18,141 bases of DNA. It comes from CBFCZU01 sp965602635. Lineage in GTDB: Bacteria; Planctomycetota; Phycisphaerae; SM23-33. Shown one piece after another: positions 6,766 to 13,849 of the stretch (positions are counted from its first letter, which is position 1; every line of letters begins with the position of its first letter). Where the stretch lies: the NCBI GenBank assembly GCA_965602635.1, contig CBFCZU010000066.1, positions 1-18,141 on the forward strand, read 5' to 3'. The notes below the pieces were generated by a model. It saw only the letters and a program-made list of their open reading frames with translations, did not search any database and was not told where the DNA came from. Both the position numbers and the translations under genes were made by a program.

Positions 6766-8127
6766 TTAAGTGCCCTTGAGAATCTCGTCGGCGATTGCGC
6801 GGACATCTGCCGCGAGAGCCCCGGCCGCTTCGGCGTCCTCGGCCTCGGTGACGATCCGCATGATCGGCTCGGTGTTGGACGCCCGGACGTGGACCCAGCC
6901 AACGGGCAGGTCCACTCGCAGCCCGTCCTCCTCGTTGGCGGCCGCCTGTGGGCGGGAGAGGAGGTCCTTCCGCGCCGCCGCGATTATCTTCGGCGCCGCA
7001 TCGAGAGGGCAGGCGAACTTGTCCTTGAGCATCACGTAGCGCGGCAGCGCCGAGACCAGCTCGCCGACCGTCTTTCCGCTGGCGGTGAGGTAGTGGAGCA
7101 TCAGGGCGATGCCGACGAAGCTGTCGCGGACGATCACCACGCGCGGGTCCATCACGCCGCCGTTGCCCTCGCCGCCGAAGATGCACTTGTGCCGGACCAT
7201 CGCCTCGGCGACGTTCGACTCGCCGACCGGCGCGCGATACAGCTTCACCCCGGCCGACGACGCCACGTCGTCGATCATCCGCGTGGCCGACAGGTTGGTC
7301 GCCAGGTCGCCCTTGCGATGGGACAGGACGAACGCCGCGGTCAGCGCCAGCGTGTACTCCTCGCCGATGAATCGCCCCGTCTCATCGACGATGACCAGCC
7401 GGTCGGCGTCGGGGTCCTGGGCGAAGCCGATCTCCGCGCCGCGGGTGCCCACGGCGTCGCACAGGCCGCCGAGGTTGACGGCTATCGGCTCGGGCTCGTG
7501 GGCGAACTGCCCGCTGGGCTCGGCGTTAATGTGGATCAGCTCGCAGCCGAGGCGCTCCATCAGCATGACCGTGCCCACGCAGCCGGCGCCGTTGATGCTG
7601 TCCAGGGCGACCTTGAACCGCCGCGCCGCGATGGCTGGCACGTCGACAATGCCGCACGCGGCCTCGACGTGCGTCTCGTGCGTCGTGTCGTTGGCCGTGA
7701 CTGTCCCGGCCCGGGCGGCCGGGGCGTAGGCGCCGTCTTCCCAGATATGCTTGAGCTGCGCGGCCTCGGGGGCGGGGAAGTTCACCCCGTCCGGCGTCAT
7801 GAACTTGATGCCGTTGTAGGGCAGCGGATTGTGGCTGGCGGTGACGACCACCCCTCCGTCGGCCGAGAGGCGCTTGATCATCAGCGCCACGCCCGGCGTC
7901 GAGACCACGCCCAGGTCGATGACATCGATCCCGCCGGCCGTCAAGCCCGCCACGACCGCGTCACGGATCATCTCCCCGGAGGTTCGCGTGTCCCGCCCGA
8001 GGGCGATCGTCTTGCCCGCCCCCAACATCGTCGCGAAGGCCAGGCCGAACTGCTCGGCCACCTCGCCCGTGAGCGTCTCTCCGACGATGCCGCGGACGCC
8101 GCTTACTCCCACCATCAGTCTGCTCAT
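6766..8127 (-). CDS. glmM: Phosphoglucosamine/phosphomannomutase family enzyme (archaeal GlmM type)
   Basis: A 453-residue alpha-D-phosphohexomutase that moves phosphate between C1 and C6 of a sugar via a phosphoserine. All four signature loops are present: phosphoserine TASHNP (Ser98), metal-binding DPDADR (238-243), sugar-binding GGEGNGG (around 318-324), and phosphate-binding RASNTEP (415-421). The sugar loop GEGNGG is the form I associate with archaeal-type GlmM; bacterial GlmM normally has GEQSGH. Phosphoglucosamine mutase makes glucosamine-1-phosphate for UDP-GlcNAc and peptidoglycan; a phosphomannomutase or phosphoglucomutase role cannot be excluded. Start ATG 8127 has AAGGAAC upstream, and a sigma70-like promoter lies at 8158-8185. 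It overlaps in operon structure with the following Gfo/Idh gene (one-base gap). Confidence 0.88.
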   Translation of the reverse strand: MSRLMVGVSGVRGIVGETLTGEVAEQFGLAFATMLGAGKTIALGRDTRTSGEMIRDAVVAGLTAGGIDVIDLGVVSTPGVALMIKRLSADGGVVVTASHNPLPYNGIKFMTPDGVNFPAPEAAQLKHIWEDGAYAPAARAGTVTANDTTHETHVEAACGIVDVPAIAARRFKVALDSINGAGCVGTVMLMERLGCELIHINAEPSGQFAHEPEPIAVNLGGLCDAVGTRGAEIGFAQDPDADRLVIVDETGRFIGEEYTLALTAAFVLSHRKGDLATNLSATRMIDDVASSAGVKLYRAPVGESNVAEAMVRHKCIFGGEGNGGVMDPRVVIVRDSFVGIALMLHYLTASGKTVGELVSALPRYVMLKDKFACPLDAAPKIIAAARKDLLSRPQAAANEEDGLRVDLPVGWVHVRASNTEPIMRIVTEAEDAEAAGALAADVRAIADEILKGT

Positions 8128-8157
8128 CTATCGGTTCCTTCCAAACTGGCGCGGGCC

Positions 8158-8185
8158 ATTATGCCCACGCGCCGGCCTGACGCAA
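8158..8185 (-). promoter_or_regulatory. Candidate promoter for the phosphohexomutase gene
   Basis: On the minus strand TTGCGT (8180-8185) as -35, a 16-base spacer and CATAAT (8158-8163) as -10, which matches TATAAT at five of six bases. It lies in the 92-base gap between the GH4 gene and the mutase and would give a leader of about 24 bases. It allows the mutase, oxidoreductase and epimerase genes to be expressed apart from the GH4 gene. The -35 is weak (three of six). Confidence 0.45.
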
Positions 8186-8219
8186 GCCGCCCGCCGTGCC
8201 CGCGGACGGATGGATCGCG

Positions 8220-9608
8220 TCAGAAGCCCGGGAGGAACTCTCTCTCGGCCTCGAAGAGCTCTTCGGTCATCTGCCTTATCTCGGCCGGGCAGCAGCACGA
8301 GGCGGAGAGCGGGTCGACCATCAGCGCGTGGGCGGCCAGCTTGGGCGAGCGCTGGATGCAGGCGTCGGCGGCCAGGTCGTACATCCGCATGTTCCAGTCG
8401 GAGATGGCGGCCAGTTGGGGCGCCAGGCGGCCGAAGTGGGTCGGCCTGACGCCGCGGCGGTCAACCAGGCAGGCCACCTCCACGACGCCGTCGGCGGGCA
8501 GGTTTGTGATCAGGCCGGCGTTGGGCACGTTGCCGTGGATGACGAACGGCTGACCGGTCTCGATCGCCTCGATGATGAAGCTGGCGTACTCCCAACTCCG
8601 CTCGACGTTGGGCTCCTCCTTGCCGGCGATGATGTCCCTGCGCCGCTGGTCGCAGCGCTTCCGCCAGCCGGGCCAGCCGTCGGCGTAAAAGCTGGTGGCC
8701 CCGAGGTAGCCCTCGCCGCAATACTTGTCGATCAGCTCCGGGCGCTTGCGGTAGTAGGGCAGGTACTCGCTGAAGTGCCCGCTGGACTCGGTGACGAAGC
8801 TGCCGAGGTGCAGCATCACGTCGAAGCGGACGGGGTCTTTCTTCAGCAGCTCGGGGTCCTTGGTGACCTTCTCGCACAGGATCGGGTAGAGGTCCTCGCC
8901 GTTTCGCGACAGCTCGGTGAACCAGGCCAGGTGATTGATCCCGGCGCACTGCCACTTCATCTCGTGGTAGGGCACGTCGGCATAGCGGGCGAGGACGTGG
9001 CTGGTGCCCTGGACGCTGTGGCACAGTCCGACGACCTTGGCCTTGCTGGCGCGGGCGGCGGCCAGGCACATGATGCTCATCGGGTTGGTGTAGTTGAGCA
9101 CCCACGCGTCGGGGCAGAGCCGCTCGACGTCCGCGAGCACGTCCAGCCAGACGGGCACGGTCCGCAGGGCCTTGAACAGCCCGCCGGGCCCGCCCGTGTC
9201 GCCGATGCACTGGGTCACGCCGAACTTCATGGGGATGTCGTTGTCGAAGCGGACGCAATCCGTGCCGCTGACCTCGATGCAGTTGATGATGTAGTCGGCC
9301 CCCTCCAGGACGTCGGCGCGCTGCGTCGTGGCGGTGAGCTTCCAGCCGGTCTTGCCGGTCTTGGCCAGGATGACCTTCGTCAGCGCCTCGGCCAGCTGGA
9401 GCCGCTCCTGGTCGATGTCCACCAGGGCGAACTCGCCCTTATCGGCGCCGGCGATGCTGAGCACGTCCTTGGCCAGGTGCTCCAGGAATCCGCTGCCGGC
9501 GCCCAGGAACACGACCTTCAGCGGTCGCTGGACGCTGTCGAGTATGCCGAGCTGATCGGCCTTCTGGGTATGGGCTGCGTGACCTTCCTTCGCCTTCTTT
9601 GCTGCCAT
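8220..9608 (-). CDS. Glycoside hydrolase family 4 enzyme (alpha-galactosidase/alpha-galacturonidase-like)
   Basis: A 462-residue GH4 enzyme. These cytoplasmic glycosidases use NAD and a divalent metal, oxidising C3 of the substrate transiently rather than hydrolysing directly. The NAD motif VFLGAGSGF is at 34-41, IGDTGGPGGLF at 136-145, LNYTNPMSI at 171-179, the metal-binding CHSVQG (Cys196) and AGINHLAWF (His226) follow. CHSVQG is the alpha-galactosidase/galacturonidase version rather than the 6-phospho-glucosidase one. ATG 9608 is supported by GAGGA eight bases upstream; the first 28 residues are a polar extension before the Rossmann strand. It is the first gene of the minus-strand sugar operon. 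Substrate (galactoside or galacturonide) is an inference from the motif type. Cys-rich CCCP near the C terminus is unusual and unexplained. Confidence 0.9.
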   Translation of the reverse strand: MAAKKAKEGHAAHTQKADQLGILDSVQRPLKVVFLGAGSGFLEHLAKDVLSIAGADKGEFALVDIDQERLQLAEALTKVILAKTGKTGWKLTATTQRADVLEGADYIINCIEVSGTDCVRFDNDIPMKFGVTQCIGDTGGPGGLFKALRTVPVWLDVLADVERLCPDAWVLNYTNPMSIMCLAAARASKAKVVGLCHSVQGTSHVLARYADVPYHEMKWQCAGINHLAWFTELSRNGEDLYPILCEKVTKDPELLKKDPVRFDVMLHLGSFVTESSGHFSEYLPYYRKRPELIDKYCGEGYLGATSFYADGWPGWRKRCDQRRRDIIAGKEEPNVERSWEYASFIIEAIETGQPFVIHGNVPNAGLITNLPADGVVEVACLVDRRGVRPTHFGRLAPQLAAISDWNMRMYDLAADACIQRSPKLAAHALMVDPLSASCCCPAEIRQMTEELFEAEREFLPGF

Positions 9609-9659
9609 AGCGTAAATCCTCGCCTGTTGCTACGTCATGGGGTAACGACCGTTCCGGGC

Positions 9660-9688
9660 ATTCTACTGCCCGCCCCCGGCGACGCCAG
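9660..9688 (-). promoter_or_regulatory. Candidate promoter of the GH4 sugar operon
   Basis: On the minus strand TAGAAT (9660-9665) matches the -10 consensus at five of six bases; CTGGCG (9683-9688), 17 bases upstream, is a weak -35. The predicted leader is about 45 bases. It overlaps the + strand hairpin at 9669-9705, so the two divergent transcription units share this stretch. Confidence 0.4.
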
Positions 9689-9705
9689 AGCGGGTCGGGT
9701 TTTTT
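9669..9705 (+). terminator. Intrinsic terminator-like hairpin in the ilvC leader region
   Basis: CCCGCCC (9669-9675) pairs with GGGTCGGG (9692-9699) with one bulged T, closing on a 16-base loop that holds its own small GGC/GCC stem, and six T residues follow directly (9700-9705). No + strand gene precedes it, so it either insulates ilvC from antisense read-through or acts as an attenuator if ilvC transcription starts further left. A 12-base perfect palindrome (GCGGCGCGCCGC, 9709-9720) follows it. Confidence 0.45.
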
Positions 9706-9745
9706 CTTGCGGCGCGCCGCCGGGGGTGCTTCGCGGGGAAAGCAG

Positions 9746-9774
9746 TTGAAATCGCCTCACCGGCAATGTAGGAC
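9746..9774 (+). promoter_or_regulatory. Weak candidate promoter of ilvC
   Basis: TTGAAA (9746-9751), a 17-base spacer, then TAGGAC (9769-9774), which matches TATAAT at only three positions. It is well placed about 60 bases before the ilvC start. If it is used, the hairpin at 9669-9705 lies upstream of transcription and cannot be an attenuator. Confidence 0.3.
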
Positions 9775-9832
9775 TACCGGCCGGGGCAAAGACCGAAAGA
9801 CGCGAACGTCCATCGCGGAAGGAGAAGGCGTA

Positions 9833-10933
9833 ATGGCAAAGGTAAACTTCGGCGGCGTCAGGGAAGAGGTGGTCATGCGCAGCGAGTTTCCAATGGCCAA
9901 GGCCCGCCGGGTGCTCAAAGGCGAGGTCATCGCCGTGATCGGATATGGCGTGCAGGGACCCGCCCAGGCACTGAACATGAAGGACAATGGGTTCAAGGTG
10001 ATCGTCGGCCAGTCCAGGAAGTTCAAGGCCGACTGGGACCGCGCCCGCCGCGACGGCTGGAAGCCCGGCAAGACGCTCTTCGACATCGACGAGGCGGCAA
10101 AGCGGGGGACGATCGTTCAGATGCTCGTCTCCGACGCCGCCCAGCGGATCATCTGGCCGGGCGTAAAAAAGAACCTCGACCCGGGCGACGCGCTGTATTT
10201 CTCTCACGGCTTCTCGATCGTGTACAGGAAACAGACGAAGGTGATCCCGCCCAAGGACGTTGACGTGATCATGGTCGCCCCGAAGGGATCGGGCACATCG
10301 CTCCGCCGCAACTTCCTGTCGGGGGCGGGCATCAACGCCAGCTTCGCCGTCGAGCAGGACGCCACCGGGCGGGCGCGCGAGCGATGCATCGCCCTGGGAA
10401 TCGCCATCGGCAGCGGGTACCTCTTCCCGACCACGTTCAAGGGCGAGGTGTACAGCGACCTCACCGGCGAGCGCGGCGTCCTGATGGGCGCCCTGGCCGG
10501 GATCATGGAGGCCCAGTACGACACGCTGCGGCGGCACGGGCACAGCCCCTCCGAGGCATTCAACGAGACGGTCGAGGAGCTCACCGAGAGCCTCATCCGC
10601 CTGGTCAGCGAGAACGGCATGGACTGGATGTACGCCAACTGCTCGGCCACGGCCCAGCGGGGGGCGCTCGACTGGAAGCCCAAGTTCAAGAAGGCGGTGA
10701 TGCCCGTCTTCCGGGATCTCTACAAGCGCGTCGCAGCCGGCGTGGAGACGCGGCGCGTGATATCGAGCTGCGGGCGGGCGGGCTACCAGAAGCAGCTCGC
10801 CAAGGAGCTGGCGGAGATGGGCAACTCCGAGATGTGGAAGGCCGGCGCCGCCACCCGCGCCCTGCGGCCTAAGGAGAAGGCCAAGAAGGTCTCCAAGGCG
10901 ACCAAAGGAATCGCCGGGAGAAAAGCTCGCTGA
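9833..10933 (+). CDS. ilvC: Ketol-acid reductoisomerase, fungal (Ilv5)-like class I
   Basis: A 366-residue NADPH-dependent ketol-acid reductoisomerase, the second step in valine, leucine and isoleucine synthesis. The nucleotide motif is VIGYGVQGPAQALN (from residue 35). Catalytic and magnesium-binding residues are visible in FSHGF (His125), APKGSG (Lys151), YSDLTGERG (Asp209, Glu213) and FNETVEE (Glu245). From memory it resembles yeast Ilv5 more than ordinary bacterial class I enzymes: MLVSDAAQ, SPSEAFNETVEE, MDWMYANCSATAQRGALDW and the ending MWKAGAATRALRP. The last 20 residues form a Lys/Arg-rich tail beyond the family end. ATG 9833 has the strong ribosome-binding site GGAAGGAGAAGG upstream. 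It stands alone, without ilvB, ilvN or leuA near it. Confidence 0.93.
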   Translation: MAKVNFGGVREEVVMRSEFPMAKARRVLKGEVIAVIGYGVQGPAQALNMKDNGFKVIVGQSRKFKADWDRARRDGWKPGKTLFDIDEAAKRGTIVQMLVSDAAQRIIWPGVKKNLDPGDALYFSHGFSIVYRKQTKVIPPKDVDVIMVAPKGSGTSLRRNFLSGAGINASFAVEQDATGRARERCIALGIAIGSGYLFPTTFKGEVYSDLTGERGVLMGALAGIMEAQYDTLRRHGHSPSEAFNETVEELTESLIRLVSENGMDWMYANCSATAQRGALDWKPKFKKAVMPVFRDLYKRVAAGVETRRVISSCGRAGYQKQLAKELAEMGNSEMWKAGAATRALRPKEKAKKVSKATKGIAGRKAR

Positions 10934-10954
10934 GGGAAAGCTACCCAGGCACTC

Positions 10955-10984
10955 AAGGCCCGCCGATCGCCACCGGCGGGCCTT
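10955..10984 (+). terminator. Hairpin terminator candidate after ilvC
   Basis: A perfect 11-base-pair stem (AAGGCCCGCCG at 10955-10965 with CGGCGGGCCTT at 10974-10984) and an eight-base loop, 21 bases after the ilvC stop. There is no long T-run after it, only TT then AACTTG, so efficiency is uncertain, but the A/T ends of the stem make it usable in both directions. Confidence 0.55.
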
Positions 10985-11019
10985 AACTTGCGCGCGTGTT
11001 TTGGGTAAGGTAGCTGACT

Positions 11020-11607
11020 ATGAGTGAAGCGGACATCGACAGGCTCAAGCGCGACATCGTCTTCGAGGCGACTCTGCGGGGACGGCGGATGGTGTTCCAC
11101 AGCACGTGGGGGCTGTTCAGCCCGCGGCGGATCGACGACGGCACGTGGAGGCTCGTCGATAACGTCGAGGTGGGCAGCGAGGACGTCACGCTCGAACTCG
11201 GCTGCGGGTACGGGGCGATCGGCCTGGCGGTCGCCGCCCTTACGCCCGCGGGGAAGGTCCACATGGTGGACAAGGACTTCGTCGCCCTCGAGTACGCCGT
11301 GAAGAACGCCCGCCTCAACGGCATCGACAACGTCGAGATCTACCCGTCAAACGCGTTCAGCGCGGTGCCCGCGGAGATGCGGTTCGACAACATCATGGCG
11401 AACCTGCCGGCGAACACCGGCAAGGAGCTGCTGAGCATCATCCTGCACGACGCAAGAGCCCACCTCAAGCGCGGCGGGCGGCTCTACGTGGTGACGATCG
11501 CCGGGCTGAGGCAGTTCATCCGGCGGAACTTCGAAGAGGTCTTCGGCAACTACGCCAAGCTCAAGCAGGGCAAGACCTACACCGTCGCCCTGGCCGTGAG
11601 GGACTAG
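11020..11607 (+). CDS. Class I SAM-dependent methyltransferase, RsmC/MJ0882-like
   Basis: A 195-residue methyltransferase with motif I LELGCGYGAIGLAVA (58-72), acidic loop VDKDFVAL (Asp84 binding the SAM ribose) and motif IV NLPANTG (128-134), in the position of the NPPF-type motif of N-directed base methyltransferases. GLFSPRRIDDGT before motif I resembles the segment of RsmC/RlmG enzymes (COG2813), which methylate guanine N2 in rRNA; single-domain relatives include archaeal MJ0882. The actual target RNA or protein is unknown. The start ATG 11020 has GGTAAGG about 10 bases upstream. It follows the ilvC hairpin by 35 bases, and its end faces MlaD across a 21-base convergent gap; an imperfect hairpin can form over the stop codon (11592-11615) without a T-run. 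Confidence 0.85.
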   Translation: MSEADIDRLKRDIVFEATLRGRRMVFHSTWGLFSPRRIDDGTWRLVDNVEVGSEDVTLELGCGYGAIGLAVAALTPAGKVHMVDKDFVALEYAVKNARLNGIDNVEIYPSNAFSAVPAEMRFDNIMANLPANTGKELLSIILHDARAHLKRGGRLYVVTIAGLRQFIRRNFEEVFGNYAKLKQGKTYTVALAVRD

Positions 11608-11628
11608 CCTCGGCCGGGCCGGGGGCGG

Positions 11629-12921
11629 TCACTTCTTCAGTTCGTCCCACAGCGCCTTCTCGACGCTGCTGAACTTGTCGAAGCTGGCCTTGACGTGCTC
11701 GAGTATCTTAGCCAGCTCGGGGTCCTTGGCCGTCACGCCCTCCGGGCGCGCCTTACGCAGTGCCGTCAGCCGGGCGAGCGCGCCGTTCAGCTCCTCGGCC
11801 CCCTCGGAGAAGACACGGGCGGCGTCGTAGATGTTCTGCGTGCGGGTCCGTTCGCCAGTGGGCTTCTCCACCAGCCGCCAGGGGGCGCGGCGGATCTCCT
11901 TGGCCGCGGCGTTGAGGTTCGCCGACATCGACGTGAAGTTCAGCACCATCTCGTCGATGTTGTCGCTGTTGAGGACGATCAGGTCTTTGGCCTTGCCGGT
12001 GAGGGCCTTGAGGTTGCCGACGATCGCCAGCAGCTCGGTATCTATCTTCCGCAGGTCGGCCAGGATCGCGGCCACGTCCTTCTTGACGTACTGCTCTATC
12101 ATCCCGGTGGTGTTGACCACCGAGGTGAGCGCCCCGCTGACCTTGGGCTTCGCGTCGATTGTCATGTCTTCCACGTTGCCGGCCGTGCGACGGACCTTGG
12201 ACATGAGGGAGGCCTTGTCGGAGGCATCGACCTCGGTGCGGAGGTCGGCGGTTATCTCGTTCACGTCGCCGGCGCTGCGGTGAACCTTGGCCAGCAGGGA
12301 GGCCTTGTCGGCGACGTCCGTCTGGGCGAGTATGTTGGCGGCGATCTTGACCGCGGCGGCGGAGGTGACCTTCAGGTCGTCGATGATGGCGTGCACCTTG
12401 GCCAGCACGGCCTTGTCGTTTTCGGTGTCGATCTCCTTCTGGAGATCCTCGGCGATCTTGTTGAGCGTGTCCGCGGCGACGCAGAGTCTGTCTATGCCCA
12501 GGCTCATGCCGCCCTTGGAGACAAGCGCGGGGTCGCCTTCGTCCGCCAGGGCTTTCTCGCTGCCCATATCCGTCACGACCAGCGCCCCGGCCCCGACCAG
12601 CCCGCACACCGCCTGGGCCTTGCCGTCGGGGTGTATCTTGACGTCCGGGTGGTTGATCCGGGCGATGTACAGCGTGCGCTTCTTCTCGGGGTCGTAGCGT
12701 ATCTCGGCGATCTTGCCTACCGGCAGGTCCGAGACCTGCACGAGGTCGCCGGCCTTCAGGCCGAGGCTGCCAGTGCCTTGGTCGACGTAAAAGACCGCCC
12801 GCCCCTTGGGCGGGGAGAGCACCTCGCTGGCCCCCAGCCAGATCAGCACGCCCACGCCCACGCACATGGCGATCAGGGCGAATAACCCGGCCTTGAATTC
12901 GCTGTGTTCCTTCTTTGCCAT
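11629..12921 (-). CDS. mlaD: MlaD-family (MCE domain) lipid-binding protein with long helical region
   Basis: A 430-residue inner-membrane protein. Residues about 12-30 (AGLFALIAMCVGVGVLIWLG) are the single membrane segment, followed by one MCE/MlaD domain (about 38-118) with LKAGDLVQVSDLPVGKIAEI and GLVGAGALVVTDMGS. MlaD proteins form hexameric rings that bind phospholipid in the periplasm as part of the Mla ABC transporter. The rest (120-430) is long, charged and helical and more than doubles the usual 180-residue bacterial MlaD. It includes three imperfect repeats beginning DKAVLAKVH (169), DKASLLAKVH (205) and DKASLMSKVR (235); the last two are exactly 30 residues apart. APWRLVEKP near 346 is a motif I recall from planctomycete MlaD-like proteins. 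ATG 12921 has GGAG nine bases upstream; it follows MlaF by 36 bases. Confidence 0.9.
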   Translation of the reverse strand: MAKKEHSEFKAGLFALIAMCVGVGVLIWLGASEVLSPPKGRAVFYVDQGTGSLGLKAGDLVQVSDLPVGKIAEIRYDPEKKRTLYIARINHPDVKIHPDGKAQAVCGLVGAGALVVTDMGSEKALADEGDPALVSKGGMSLGIDRLCVAADTLNKIAEDLQKEIDTENDKAVLAKVHAIIDDLKVTSAAAVKIAANILAQTDVADKASLLAKVHRSAGDVNEITADLRTEVDASDKASLMSKVRRTAGNVEDMTIDAKPKVSGALTSVVNTTGMIEQYVKKDVAAILADLRKIDTELLAIVGNLKALTGKAKDLIVLNSDNIDEMVLNFTSMSANLNAAAKEIRRAPWRLVEKPTGERTRTQNIYDAARVFSEGAEELNGALARLTALRKARPEGVTAKDPELAKILEHVKASFDKFSSVEKALWDELKK

Positions 12922-12957
12922 GATGAGAGTCTCCAGGTGCTGGGTGCTGTCTCGCCG

Positions 12958-13821
12958 CTACGGCGCGCCGGCGGCCTCGAGGATGTCGTCCTCGTACCCG
13001 GTCGATAGACGCCGTGCCGTGATCGGCCCCTCCGAGTCGCCGCGCAGGAACTGGCGGATCAGGTCTTGCCGCTCGTCGCCGCTCTCGGGCCCGTCGCGCA
13101 AGGCCTCGAATTCGCTCCGCGGGGCGACTTTGAGTATCACGCCCCGGTCCAGCATGGCCATCCGGTCCGCGATCCGGAAGGCGGAGTCCATCTCGTGAGT
13201 GACCACCACGCTCGAGACGCCCAGCTTGCCCGTGAGGTCCATCATGAGCTGGTCGATCTCCGCGGAGGTGACCGGGTCGAGCCCGGCGGAGGGCTCGTCG
13301 TAGAACAGAATCTCCGGGTCGAGGGCGATGGCCCTGGCTAGCCCGGCGCGCTTCTTCATGCCGCCGGAGATCTCGGCCGGCATAAGGTCCTCCGCCTCCC
13401 GCAGGCCGACCAGCTCGAGCTTGATCTTGACCATGATCTCGATGGTCTGGGCGTCGAGGTCGGTGTGCTCGCGGAGCGGCAGGGCGACGTTGTCGCCCAC
13501 GGTCATGGAGTTGAACAGCGCCCCTGACTGAAAGAGTATGCCGAACCTCAGGCGCAGCGCGTTGAGGCCCGGCTCGTCCAGATCGTTCAGGTCGCTGCCG
13601 AGCAGCTCGACGTGGCCGGTGTCGGGAAACAGCGACCCGACCATGTGCCGCAGCACGGTGCTCTTGCCGCACCCGCTGCCGCCCATGATCACCAGCGTCT
13701 CGCCCGGGTAAACCTCCAGGTTCACTCCGTCGAGAACCACCCGCCCGCCGAAGGACTTGACCAGGTCAACCACCCGGACGATCGGTTGGCGGGCATCCTT
13801 GTCTGTCTTTTTGTCAGCCAT
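12958..13821 (-). CDS. mlaF: MlaF-type ABC transporter ATPase
   Basis: A 287-residue ABC ATPase of the Mla/Ttg2A (organic-solvent/phospholipid) family. Walker A GGSGCGKST is at 47-55, the Q-loop at Gln98 (ILFQSGALFNSMTVGDNV), the signature ISGGMKKRAGLARAIA at 151-166, Walker B ILFYDEPSAGLDP at 171-183 and the switch His209 (VVTHEMDSA). ALFNSMTV and MKKR after the signature are typical of MlaF rather than of ordinary importers. The C-terminal 40 residues form an extension that in MlaF contacts the neighbouring subunit or MlaB. It sits 28 bases after MlaE and 36 before MlaD, with all three on one strand, so the transporter core is complete apart from the periplasmic carrier MlaC and the outer-membrane MlaA, which are not in the window. 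Confidence 0.95.
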   Translation of the reverse strand: MADKKTDKDARQPIVRVVDLVKSFGGRVVLDGVNLEVYPGETLVIMGGSGCGKSTVLRHMVGSLFPDTGHVELLGSDLNDLDEPGLNALRLRFGILFQSGALFNSMTVGDNVALPLREHTDLDAQTIEIMVKIKLELVGLREAEDLMPAEISGGMKKRAGLARAIALDPEILFYDEPSAGLDPVTSAEIDQLMMDLTGKLGVSSVVVTHEMDSAFRIADRMAMLDRGVILKVAPRSEFEALRDGPESGDERQDLIRQFLRGDSEGPITARRLSTGYEDDILEAAGAP

Positions 13822-13849
13822 GCGGCAACGCTCTGATTCTCAGTGCAAA

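Noticed and set aside
6595..8553. Open frame of about 650 codons on the + strand opposite the phosphohexomutase
   Set aside because: Same reason: antisense shadow of GlmM with no motif or ribosome-binding site.
8196..9749. Open frame of about 500 codons on the + strand opposite the GH4 gene
   Set aside because: Antisense shadow of GH4; composition dominated by Gly, Val, Asp and Gln from the complementary codons.
11753..13672. Minus-strand frame of over 600 codons spanning MlaF and MlaD in a different frame
   Set aside because: Very Arg/Gly/Pro-rich out-of-frame reading across two real genes and the gap between them.
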